DNA from: JBBQWS01 sp038210415
GTDB lineage: Bacteria > Actinomycetota > Actinomycetes > Prado026
Assembly (NCBI GenBank): GCA_038210415.1
Contig: JBBQWS010000008.1
Span: 1-64,000 of the forward strand
Direction: 5' to 3'
DNA: 64,000 bases
Shown here: positions 16,849 to 24,749 of the stretch, piece after piece
Layout of the letters: each line of letters begins with the position of its first letter
Numbering within the stretch: position 1 is the stretch's first letter
Notes under the pieces: model-generated
Databases searched by the model: none
Told to the model about the DNA's origin: nothing
What the model saw: the letters and a program-made list of their open reading frames with translations, nothing else
Made by a program: the position numbers and the translations under genes

Positions 16849-18098
16849 CCGCCGAGGTCGACGACGTGCTCTCGCCGGACGTCGTGGTGGTCGGCGGCGG
16901 GCCGTCCGGGCTCACTGCGGCCACAGCCCTCGCGGCTCGCGGCGTCGACGTCCTGGTGCTCGACCGTGAGCCGGAAGCCGGCGGGATCCCCAGGCACAGC
17001 GACCACCCCGGGTACGGCGTGCGTGACCTGCGGCGCAACCTGACCGGCCCGGCGTACGCCCGCCGGCTGGTCGAGCTCGCCGAGGCCGCTGGTGCCGAGC
17101 TACGCACCGAGGCTGTGGTGACGGGCTGGGCCGGCGAACGCTCGCTCGAGGTCACCTCGCCGCAGGGTCGGATCCGGATCGACGCGCGGGCCGTCGTCCT
17201 GGCGACAGGCGCCCGCGAGCGACCGCGGGCGGCCCGTCGGATCCCCGGTGACCGACCCGCCGGGATCTACACGACCGGACAGCTGCAGGGTCTCGTGCAC
17301 CAGTACCACCACGCGGTCGGCGAGCGGGCCGTCGTCGTCGGCTCGGAGCTCGTCAGCTGGTCCGCCGTGCTGACGCTGCGCGAGGCGGGTTGCAAGACGG
17401 TGCTGATGACGACGGAGCACGCGAAACCCGAGGCTTACCTTGCGTTCAGCCTGCCAGGGCGGGCAGTCCTGCGGGTCCCGGTCGCGACGACCACCCGGGT
17501 CACCCGGATCATCGGACGCGACCGGGTGCAGGCTGTCGAGGTCGAAGACCTGCGCACCCGCGTCCGTCGTACCGTGGCCTGCGACACCGTGATCTGCACC
17601 GGCGACTGGATCGCCGACAACGAGCTGGTCCGCCTCGCCGACCTCGCCTACGACCCCGGCACGACGGGGCCGGTCGTCGACACCGCACTGCGCACCAGCC
17701 GGCACGGGATCTTCGCCGTCGGCAACCTGCTGCATCCGGTCGACAGCGCTGACGTGGCCGCGCTGGACGGACGGCACGCGGCCCAGCACGTGCTGGCCCA
17801 CCTCAACGGCGCCCGCTGGCCCGAAGGCGGTATCCGGCTCACGGCCGACGCACCGTTCCGATGGGTCTCACCCGGTCTGTTCCGTCCGGGTGACCCGGTG
17901 CCACCGCGAGGCAGATTGCTGTTGTGGTGCAACGAGTTCCATCGCCGGCCCAGCGTGGCCGCCGTCCAAGGAGGCCGCATCATAGGCGAGCGCACCACGC
18001 CCTGGCCGGCCGCGCCGGGCCGCATGTTCCGGCTCCCCGCATCGGTGCTCGACGAGGTCGACGCCGCGGGTGGACCGGTCAAGCTGGTGCTGCGATGA
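16845..18098 (+). CDS. FAD/NAD(P)-binding oxidoreductase, partner of the GlpA-like protein
   Basis: 417 residues from GTG 16845 (GTGA overlap). GGGPSGLTAATALAARG near the N-terminus is the FAD-binding loop; VLATGARERPR and a second dinucleotide motif VVVGSELVSWSAVL follow, then CTGDWI and AVGNLLHPVDSAD. This fits the two-dinucleotide-domain oxidoreductases that pair with BFD-containing dehydrogenases (opine/glycerol-phosphate type complexes). It may pass electrons from the GlpA-like subunit to NAD(P) or quinone. A DUF1667 third subunit, common in such loci, is not present here. Confidence 0.75.
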   Translation: MTAEVDDVLSPDVVVVGGGPSGLTAATALAARGVDVLVLDREPEAGGIPRHSDHPGYGVRDLRRNLTGPAYARRLVELAEAAGAELRTEAVVTGWAGERSLEVTSPQGRIRIDARAVVLATGARERPRAARRIPGDRPAGIYTTGQLQGLVHQYHHAVGERAVVVGSELVSWSAVLTLREAGCKTVLMTTEHAKPEAYLAFSLPGRAVLRVPVATTTRVTRIIGRDRVQAVEVEDLRTRVRRTVACDTVICTGDWIADNELVRLADLAYDPGTTGPVVDTALRTSRHGIFAVGNLLHPVDSADVAALDGRHAAQHVLAHLNGARWPEGGIRLTADAPFRWVSPGLFRPGDPVPPRGRLLLWCNEFHRRPSVAAVQGGRIIGERTTPWPAAPGRMFRLPASVLDEVDAAGGPVKLVLR

Positions 18099-19009
18099 CC
18101 ACGCCCGTGCTCGTGCTGATCCCGGACGAGCCCGGGGCCTCGGTGGTGGAGTCGATCCCCGGGCTGCGCACCGTCCGCTACGGGCCCGACGACGAGCTGC
18201 CCGTGGGCGGAGCGGACGCCGAGGTGCTGGTTGCTGCCGACCGCGACGTGAGCGGCTTGATCCGGCTGGTGCCGCGGTTGCCGCGACTGCGCATGGTGCA
18301 GACCAGCAGCGCGGGCTTCGAGCAGTGGCTCCCGCACCTCGCAGCCGACGTCTGGTTGTCCAACGCCCGCGGGGCTCACGGCGGAGCGACCGCGGAGTGG
18401 GCTGCCGCGGTGCTGCTCTCCCTCGTCCGTGAGCTGCCGACCTACTCGGCGCAGCAAGCCGAACGCCGGTGGGCGGCGGGAGCCGGCGGCACGCTGATGG
18501 GCGCCGACGTTCTCGTCCTTGGCGCGGGCGACCTGGCCGAGGAGCTCCGCCGTCGGTTGACACCGTTCGGGGCCAACCTCACCCTCGTCGGGCGCAGCGC
18601 TCGCCCGGGTGTTCGGGTTGCCGCGGACCTGCCGGTCCTGCTGCCTGAGCAGGACGCCGTCGTCGTGATGCTCCCGCTCGACGACCGCACCCGCGGACTC
18701 GTCGACGGGCCGTTCCTGGCGCAGCTGCGGGACGGCTGCATTCTGGTCAACGCGGCCCGTGGTGCCATCGTCGACACGGCTGCCCTGCTGGCCGAGCTGC
18801 GGGCCGGCCGGCTGCGCGCAGCGCTCGACGTGACCGACCCCGAGCCGCTGCCTGAGGACCACCCGCTCTGGCAGGCCCCCGGCCTGCTGATCACCCCCCA
18901 CGTCGGTGGCTTCGCGCCAGCCCGCGCCGACCGGGTCTGGCGGGTGGTCGAGCAGCAGCTGCGTGCCTACGTGGAGGGCCAGCGTCCCGACAACGTCGTG
19001 GACCGGTGA
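18095..19009 (+). CDS. D-2-hydroxyacid dehydrogenase (NAD-dependent)
   Basis: 304 residues from ATG 18095 (ATGA overlap), last gene of the GH13/kinase operon. The catalytic Arg lies in LVNAARGAIVD, the Glu in DPEPLPEDHPLW and the His in TPHVGG, giving the usual Arg-Glu-His triad of the family. The dinucleotide loop is atypical, VLGAGDLAEELRRRL rather than G-x-G-x2-G. It reduces a 2-keto acid or oxidises a D-2-hydroxyacid in the cytoplasm. Glycerate or hydroxypyruvate would suit the glycerol-related neighbours, but that is inference. Confidence 0.8.
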   Translation: MTTPVLVLIPDEPGASVVESIPGLRTVRYGPDDELPVGGADAEVLVAADRDVSGLIRLVPRLPRLRMVQTSSAGFEQWLPHLAADVWLSNARGAHGGATAEWAAAVLLSLVRELPTYSAQQAERRWAAGAGGTLMGADVLVLGAGDLAEELRRRLTPFGANLTLVGRSARPGVRVAADLPVLLPEQDAVVVMLPLDDRTRGLVDGPFLAQLRDGCILVNAARGAIVDTAALLAELRAGRLRAALDVTDPEPLPEDHPLWQAPGLLITPHVGGFAPARADRVWRVVEQQLRAYVEGQRPDNVVDR

Positions 19010-19145
19010 AGCGGCCGCAGGTTCCCCCCTTCGGCCTATCCGCGCGCGTCATCGGAACTGCCGATGTTCTCCGTGAGCGCGGGGGGTCGCGTGACCGGTA
19101 CCGATCCGGATCGTCCCCTGCAGTAGCACCATGGGAGGGGATCGC

Positions 19146-19247
19146 ATGACCAAGATGACAAAGAACCTCGTGGTCCGCGGCAGTGTCGCGGCCTCGAGCC
19201 TGATCGCACTGGTCGCCGTCGTCGGCGCCGGTGCCAAGTGGTGGTGA
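19146..19247 (+). CDS. Small hydrophobic peptide (33 aa), copy 1 of a tandem pair
   Basis: ATG 19146 to TGA 19245-19247, preceded by a strong GGGAGGGG 6 bases upstream. The product has a basic N-terminus (MTKMTKN), a hydrophobic centre rich in Ala, Val and Leu, and ends AVVGAGAKWW. It shares KN...V.R..., a central Ser-x3-Leu and the C-terminal AVVGAG-x-KW motif with the next small gene, so the two are paralogues. The length suits a single membrane-associated helix. No known family is recognised; signalling, toxin-like or membrane-protein-modulating roles are all open. Confidence 0.6.
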   Translation: MTKMTKNLVVRGSVAASSLIALVAVVGAGAKWW

Positions 19248-19251
19248 CGAC

Positions 19252-19353
19252 ATGGACGCTCTGAAGAACCGGATCGTCGCGCGCGCCATCATCAGCGCCG
19301 GCTCGATCGCCACACTGGCGGCCGTCGTAGGTGCCGGCCGGAAGTGGCACTGA
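19252..19353 (+). CDS. Small hydrophobic peptide (33 aa), copy 2 of a tandem pair
   Basis: ATG 19252, four bases after the stop of copy 1, to TGA 19351-19353. It has the same length as copy 1 and ends AVVGAGRKWH. The N-terminus MDALKNRIVAR is basic and the centre hydrophobic. No clear ribosome binding site of its own is seen, so translation probably depends on copy 1. A GC-rich hairpin follows directly. Conservation of length and the C-terminal motif despite many other differences argues for coding under selection. Confidence 0.6.
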   Translation: MDALKNRIVARAIISAGSIATLAAVVGAGRKWH

Positions 19354-19364
19354 CCGCAGCCTGA

Positions 19365-19395
19365 CGGAGGGGTCGTGGACGCCACGGCCCCTCCG
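19365..19395 (+). terminator. GC-rich hairpin after the small peptide genes
   Basis: CGGAGGGG (19365-19372) pairs with CCCCTCCG (19388-19395); the interior CGTGG/CCACG extends the stem with one mismatch and a short ACG loop. No U-tract follows, as is common for actinobacterial terminators. It would separate the small genes from the arsenite transporter. Confidence 0.6.
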
Positions 19396-19424
19396 CACGC
19401 GCTCGGGAGTGTGAGACTGGGGCT

Positions 19425-20501
19425 ATGACCGCGGAGCTCAGCCAACCGGTGCTGAAGCGTCTATCCGCGCTCGACCGGTTCCTGCCGCTGTGGATCCTCG
19501 CCGCGATGGTGGCGGGGCTTCTGGCCGGGCGGCTGGTCCCGTCTGTGCAGAACGGCCTGGATGCGGTGCGGCTCGGCCAGACGTCGCTGCCGATCGCTCT
19601 GGGCCTGCTGATGATGATGTACCCGGTGCTGGCCAAGGTCCGCTACGAGGACATGGGGCACGTCACCCGCGATCGCCGACTGCTGTGGCTCTCGCTGCTG
19701 CTGAACTGGGTGATCGGGCCGCTGCTCATGTTCACGCTGGCTTGGGTGTTCCTCGCCGGCTATCCGGAGTTCCGAACGGGACTCATCGTGATCGGACTGG
19801 CGCGCTGTATCGCGATGGTGCTGATCTGGAACGACCTGGCCGGCGGCGACCGCGAGGCCGGCGCCCTGCTCGTCGCAGTCAACTCGGTGTTCCAGGTCCT
19901 GGCCTACGCCCTGCTGGGCACCTTCTACCTGAAGATCCTTCCAGGTTGGCTGGGGCTCGACACTCAGGCGGTGCGCTTCTCCACCGTCGACATCACCAGG
20001 GCGGTGCTGGTCTTCCTCGGCATCCCCCTCACCGCGGGGTACCTCACCCGACGGATCGGTCTTCGTACCAAGGGTCGTGAGTGGTACGACAACATCTTCA
20101 TCCCACGGATCAGCCCGTTCGCCCTCTACGGTCTGCTGTTCACCATCGTGGTGATGTTCGCCCTGCAGGGAGACGCGATCATCCGCGACCCGGCCACGGT
20201 CGCCCGCATAGCCCTGCCGCTGCTGACGTACTTCGCGATCATGTGGTTCGTCTCGTTCGGGCTCGGCACCAGGGTCGGGCTCGGCTACGAGAAGACGGCG
20301 ACCATGGCCTTCACCGCTGCCGGCAACAACTTCGAGCTCGCGATCGCGGTGTCCATCGGGGTCTGGGGAGTCACGTCAGGGCAGGCACTCGCGGGGGTCG
20401 TCGGACCGCTGATCGAGGTCCCCGCCCTGGTCGTCCTCGTCTATGTGTCGCTCTGGCTGCGTGGGCGCCTGGCTTCGCAGGAAGGCTTGGCTCAGCGCTG
20501 A
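19425..20501 (+). CDS. acr3: ACR3-type arsenite efflux transporter
   Basis: 358 residues, about ten transmembrane helices. The helix carrying the essential cysteine reads GLARCIAMVLIWNDLA, a hallmark of ACR3 permeases, and the MMMYPVLAKVRYEDM segment after the second helix also fits. It exports arsenite (and possibly antimonite) using the proton motive force. No ArsR or ArsC gene is adjacent, so its control is not evident from the window. The 3' end overlaps the convergent apbE gene by 10 bases. Confidence 0.92.
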   Translation: MTAELSQPVLKRLSALDRFLPLWILAAMVAGLLAGRLVPSVQNGLDAVRLGQTSLPIALGLLMMMYPVLAKVRYEDMGHVTRDRRLLWLSLLLNWVIGPLLMFTLAWVFLAGYPEFRTGLIVIGLARCIAMVLIWNDLAGGDREAGALLVAVNSVFQVLAYALLGTFYLKILPGWLGLDTQAVRFSTVDITRAVLVFLGIPLTAGYLTRRIGLRTKGREWYDNIFIPRISPFALYGLLFTIVVMFALQGDAIIRDPATVARIALPLLTYFAIMWFVSFGLGTRVGLGYEKTATMAFTAAGNNFELAIAVSIGVWGVTSGQALAGVVGPLIEVPALVVLVYVSLWLRGRLASQEGLAQR

Positions 20502-21499
20502 GCAACGGGCCAGGCCCCGACGTACGTGACGTTGTCCTCGTCGTCGACGAGCCGGGCGTGCATTCCGTTCGCTGCGAGCCAGCCCGGCGCCGCGGTGCCC
20601 GCGATGATCGCTGCCGTCGACGCGGCGTTGGCCAGCGCGCAGCTCGAGGCGGTGACAGTGGCCGTGCGCCACGGGCCGGCAGCCGGGATGCCGGATCGCG
20701 GGTCGATGAGGTGGTGCACGGTGGAGCCGCCCCGACGCCACCGGCGGGCTCCGGTGCTCGATGTGGCCAACCCGCCAGCATCCAGCGTGACCACCTGCGA
20801 AAGGCCGTCGTCGGATACCAGATCGAGACTGCTCCGGTCCGTGACCGTCACCGGCCAGCCGCTGACGGGTGCCACCCCCTCGACCCTGATGTCGCCGCCG
20901 AGGCTGACCAGCACGCCACAGCCGGTCGCGTCGGCCGCAGCGGCGGCGCAGAGGTCGGCCGCGAGCCCCTTCGCGGTGGCCCCGAGATCGACGAGCGTCC
21001 CAGCCGGGACCCGCACGCGGCCGGCCGCCTCGTCGAGCTCGATCTGCTCCCAGCCGGGCACCTGACCCACCCGGACCCGGAGCGCCGGCCCATCGGCGTC
21101 GACGGCCGCGAAGGTGCGGTCGTAGCCGTGGCGGACCAGCGCGGTTCCGATCGTGGGATCGACCAGCCCCGTCGTCCACGCGGCGGCGTCGAGCGCTGTG
21201 CGTAGAGCCAGGGCGAACAGGTCCGACACCGGGACCCAGGCGCCCTCTGCGGCGTTCAGCCCGGCCAGCTCGGAGTTGGGTCGGAATCGGCTCGCCGCCC
21301 GGTCGATCTGGGAGAGCACGTCGACCACCGCGGAGCGGGCATCGTCGAGGCGGGCCGGGTCGGTGACCACGAGCTGGGCGGTGGTGCCGAGGGCCGGCCA
21401 GTCGCAGGTGCCAAGGCCTGCGGCAGCCGCGAACCGCTCGTGCTCGCTGCGTCTCGACGGCGCGGAAGCCACAGTGCCAGCCGAAGCCACAGTGCCCAT
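20492..21499 (-). CDS. apbE: FAD:protein FMN transferase (ApbE family)
   Basis: 335 residues. Family motifs: LGTTAQLVV near the N-terminus, SRFRPNSELAGLN, LVDLGATAKGLAAD with the FAD-contacting Lys, SLGGDIRVEG and STGARRWRRGGSTVHHLIDPRSG near the metal site. ApbE attaches FMN to a Thr in target proteins outside the membrane. No lipobox or clear signal peptide is visible at the chosen ATG. It follows a small membrane protein by 2 bp. No FMN-binding-domain target is encoded in this window. Confidence 0.9.
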   Translation of the reverse strand: MGTVASAGTVASAPSRRSEHERFAAAAGLGTCDWPALGTTAQLVVTDPARLDDARSAVVDVLSQIDRAASRFRPNSELAGLNAAEGAWVPVSDLFALALRTALDAAAWTTGLVDPTIGTALVRHGYDRTFAAVDADGPALRVRVGQVPGWEQIELDEAAGRVRVPAGTLVDLGATAKGLAADLCAAAAADATGCGVLVSLGGDIRVEGVAPVSGWPVTVTDRSSLDLVSDDGLSQVVTLDAGGLATSSTGARRWRRGGSTVHHLIDPRSGIPAAGPWRTATVTASSCALANAASTAAIIAGTAAPGWLAANGMHARLVDDEDNVTYVGAWPVAQR

Positions 21500-21501
21500 G
21501 G

Positions 21502-21783
21502 TCAGCTGCCGCCACTGGTCGCGACACTGCCACCGGCGGTGCTGACCGATGGCGCAGTGCTGAGGCCGGACGTCGTCGTGCTGGTGGTCGACGCCTGGTC
21601 GTCGGCCGCCGTCTCGGTTGTGGTTGCTGTGGCGGTCGTGGTGGCTGCGGCGCTCATCAGCCCGACCGCCAGCGCCGCGGTGCCGACGAGAGCACCGACG
21701 CCGGCGACGGCGGTCAGCGTGCGTACCTGGCCGATCCCGCGGTTGCGGCGTTCGATCGCGTCACTTCGGGTGTGTTCGTCCAT
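21502..21783 (-). CDS. Small single-pass membrane protein with Thr/Ser-rich tail
   Basis: 93 residues from ATG 21783. A charged N-terminus (DEHTRSDAIERRNRG) precedes one hydrophobic helix (about 22-46); the remaining half is a low-complexity Thr, Ser and Ala segment, likely outside the cell. It lies 2 bp upstream of apbE and is probably cotranscribed. In related genomes such small proteins accompany ApbE and flavin-linked reductase genes. Whether the Thr-rich tail is flavinylated is unknown; it lacks the classic FMN-binding-domain motif. Confidence 0.65.
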   Translation of the reverse strand: MDEHTRSDAIERRNRGIGQVRTLTAVAGVGALVGTAALAVGLMSAAATTTATATTTETAADDQASTTSTTTSGLSTAPSVSTAGGSVATSGGS

Positions 21784-21905
21784 GGCTCGATGGTCGTCCG
21801 CCTTGCTGAGGGCGGCCTGAACGAGTCCCGAGAGCCGGCTGGGACATCAAGGTCGACCCCCAGGCAGCCGATGCTCCCGGGAGTCGGACGAGAGGGTCGT
21901 CAGCC

Positions 21906-23194
21906 GTGTCAGCGCACGCGCCGGTCCCCGCCGAGGGGGCCCCGGATCGACGACGGCCACCGATCGCGTGGTCGGCCGTGGTCCTACCAGGCCTGGCGCT
22001 GGTCGGTATCGCCGTCGCGCAGACCCTGACTCACCTCTCCGGGCTGCCCGTGGCGTTCTGGGTCATCGCGGCGCAGGCGGTGTTCTTCGAGTACCGCCCG
22101 ATCCTCGCGACCCGCCAGCAGCCTGAGGGTGTGCTCCTCTCGACGGCGTTCCTGTTCGCGGTGCTGTTCCTGTGGGGATCTGGCCAGCCCTGTTGGTGAT
22201 GGCGCTGGCGAACCTGTTGGCCGCCGTGCATGCGCGACACAGCACCCGCGACGCGCTGTTCACCGTCAGCATGCTTGCGTTGGGCTTCAGCAGTGCGTAC
22301 GGCGTGATGGCTCTCGTCGGCGTCCGGCCCGGCATCGGGCGTCCGTTGCCCGCGATCGTGCTTCTCGACCTGAGCTGGATGCTCGCGGCCTGGGCGACCC
22401 ACTTCCTTGTCGTCCACCTGCTGGTGAACGACGGTGCATTGCTGCTCTTCGGCCGCAGGTACTGGGCCCACGTGCGCAAGGGCTTCGGCGACTCGTTCTG
22501 GTTCTACGTGATCTCCGACCTCGTCGTCGTGTGCCTCGCCCCGCTGGTGGTGGTGATCGCGCAGACGTCGGCGCCGCCCTTGCTCCTCCTTCTCATCTCG
22601 GGACCGTTCGCCGCCGTCTGGAAGGGGGCGGCCTTCTCGCGCAGCCAGGAGGCAGAGGCGTTGCACGACCAGCTCACCGGTCTGCCGAACCGGCGACTCT
22701 TCCTCGAGCGGTGCGCAACGATCCTCGACGAGTCGTGGACCGGCCGACGCTGCGCGCTGCTGCTCATCGACCTCGACGGCTTCAAGGAGGTCAACGACTC
22801 GCTGGGGCACCTTGCCGGCGACCGACTGCTGCGCGAGGTCGGTCACCGGGTCCGACAGGTCGTCGGCCCGACACAGGTGGCTGGCCGGCTCGGCGGCGAC
22901 GAGTTCGCGATCTTCCTGCCCGAGGTGACCGACTCCGCAGACGGGGTCCGGCTCGACCAGCTTCTCCGGGAGGCGCTCGTCGTGCTGCTCGACCTCGACG
23001 GCGAGCGGCTGTGCGTCGACGGAAGCGTCGGCGTGGCCATGCATCCCGAGCACGGGGGAGACGTGGCGGAGCTGTTGCGCTGCGCAGACATCGCGATGTA
23101 CGTCGCAAAGCGGGCCGGCTCTGGGGTCAGCGTCTACTCGCCGGGGGCCGGGCCTTACGCGCACGGACACGGTCGGCCTAGAGCGGCTCTTTGA
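21906..23194 (+). pseudogene. Membrane-bound GGDEF diguanylate cyclase gene with a one-base frameshift
   Basis: The first part (GTG 21906) encodes residues with hydrophobic helices to FLFAVLFLWG, then shifts and stops at TGA 22197-22199. The second frame continues from the same point as IWPALLVMALAN and runs to 23194, including LTGLPNRRLFLER and RLGGDEFAIF of the GGDEF domain. Adding one G in the GGGG run at 22174-22177 joins both into a single protein of about 429 residues with an N-terminal membrane domain. GGDEF is intact; no RxxD inhibitory site lies just before it. The break may be a real mutation or a base-call error. The internal GTG 22172 could start a shortened protein. Confidence 0.8.
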
Positions 23195-24320
23195 CCCAAC
23201 GACCCCGCCGGAGCACGGCGCGAACCGCGAGCCGCTCGTCGAGCACCACGAGGTCGGCCGAGTAGCCCGCAGCGATCCGGCCGACCCGGTCCAGCCCGAG
23301 CGCCGTGGCCGGGTTGGCCGAGGTCGTCCGGACCGCGCGCACGAGGTCGTCCGGGCCGAACCTGCCCGACTGCGACGCAGCCCCGCGGAACAGCGCGTCC
23401 ATCGTGGCGGTGCCGCCGGCCAGCACGTCGGTCCCCGTCACCCGAGCGGTGCCGTCCATGACGTCGACCGACACCGGGCCGAGCGGGTAGCGCCCGTCCG
23501 GCATCCCGCTGGCTGACATGGCGTCGGTGACCAGTGCGACGCGGTCGGGGCCGACGGTCTGCTCGACGAGCGCGACCACGGCCGGGTGAAGGTGCCTTCC
23601 GTCGGCGACGAGCTCGATCGTCACCCGAGGATCGGCGAGCAGTGCCGCGACGGGGCCGGGCCGTCGATGGTGCAGGGCCGGCATCGCGTTGAACAAGTGG
23701 GTGGCCACGGTGGCACCGGCCTCGATCGCCGCCACCGTCGTGGCGTGGTCGGCGCCTGTGTGCCCGATCGCCGCGACCGCGCCCGCCCGCACCACCGCGG
23801 CCACGGCGTCCAGCCCGCCAGGCAGCTCCGGCGCCAGGGTGACCATGCGGACGGCACCGCGTCCGGCGTCGAGCAGCGCGGACAGCTCAGCGCCGACCGG
23901 CGGCCGGAGCAGTCGCGGGTCGTGGGCGCCGCAGTGGTTCCGGCTCAACCACGGCCCCTCGAGGTGGATTCCGGCGAGCTCGCCCGATTCGACGAGGCGA
24001 GCCAACCGTCCGACCGACGCGGCAAGCTCGTCGAGGGCCGCGGTGACCAGGCTTGCCATGGTGGTCGTCGTGCCGTGCTCGCGGTGGTGTCCTACGGCAC
24101 GCATCACCTCGTCGTCGGACCCGTCGAACGAACCACCACCACCGCCGTGGACGTGCAGGTCCACGAAACCGGGGACGACGATCGAGTCGGGCAGGTCGAC
24201 GGGAGGGTCCCCGGACCCGCGGCCGCCGCCGACTGCGACAACTCGGGTCCCCTCGGTCTCGACCCAGCCGGGACTCAGGACCTCCGTGTCCGTGACGACG
24301 GTGCCGGCGCTGAGCAGCAT
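23178..24320 (-). CDS. nagA: N-acetylglucosamine-6-phosphate deacetylase
   Basis: 380 residues from ATG 24320, whose ATGA overlap with the upstream small gene decides the start over a longer frame beginning at 24344. Amidohydrolase motifs: DLHVHGGGGGSFDG near residue 55, HLEGPWLS with the metal-binding Glu, IGHTGADHA and HLFNAMPALHHR with metal His residues, and the catalytic Asp in LVTDAMSASG. It deacetylates GlcNAc-6-P in amino-sugar or peptidoglycan recycling. No nagB or PTS genes are nearby. The 3' end overlaps the GGDEF gene by 17 bp, tail to tail. Confidence 0.93.
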   Translation of the reverse strand: MLLSAGTVVTDTEVLSPGWVETEGTRVVAVGGGRGSGDPPVDLPDSIVVPGFVDLHVHGGGGGSFDGSDDEVMRAVGHHREHGTTTTMASLVTAALDELAASVGRLARLVESGELAGIHLEGPWLSRNHCGAHDPRLLRPPVGAELSALLDAGRGAVRMVTLAPELPGGLDAVAAVVRAGAVAAIGHTGADHATTVAAIEAGATVATHLFNAMPALHHRRPGPVAALLADPRVTIELVADGRHLHPAVVALVEQTVGPDRVALVTDAMSASGMPDGRYPLGPVSVDVMDGTARVTGTDVLAGGTATMDALFRGAASQSGRFGPDDLVRAVRTTSANPATALGLDRVGRIAAGYSADLVVLDERLAVRAVLRRGRWVKEPL

Positions 24321-24604
24321 CAGACCTGGCCGGGGTAGAAGCACAGTCGGGCCAACGGTTCCAGCAGCTCGGTCTCCTTGTACGACAGGTGCGACAGGCG
24401 TGACATCAGGACCTCGCTGAGCAGGTGGGTGGCCCGGTGCTCCTCCTCGAACGGGTCGCTCACCGGCGCGAGCCGCGAGTGGGTCCAGGTGTCGACGAAC
24501 GCGGCGAGGGACGGAAGCTGCGCCAGCGTGACGACACCCTGCGGGTTGTCGGCGGACAACGTCAGGAACGACCCGTAGAGCAGGTCGTGCGGCGGGGCTG
24601 GCAT
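24320..24604 (-). CDS. Conserved-looking 94-aa protein of unknown function, coupled to nagA
   Basis: 94 residues from ATG 24604 (MPAPPHDLL...), ending in a stop that overlaps the nagA start (ATGA). Amphipathic helical segments dominate: LPSLAAFVDTWTHSRL, EEEHRATHLLSEVLMSRL, and LSYKETELLEPLARLCF. No known domain is recognised. The tight coupling suggests a role linked to amino-sugar metabolism, but that is only positional. A run of GGGTCGGC-like units lies just upstream at about 24619-24650. Confidence 0.55.
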   Translation of the reverse strand: MPAPPHDLLYGSFLTLSADNPQGVVTLAQLPSLAAFVDTWTHSRLAPVSDPFEEEHRATHLLSEVLMSRLSHLSYKETELLEPLARLCFYPGQV

Positions 24605-24749
24605 CGGCGGGATCCTGTCGGCTGGGTCGGCGGGTCGGCGGGTCGGTGGCGACTGGCCCCAGCCTAGGGACGAGCGGTCGGCCGTCACCGTGCTACGCGC
24701 ACGGCGAACGAGGTGGTGCTCCGGTGCCGCCGGCTGGTCGACTACAGCC

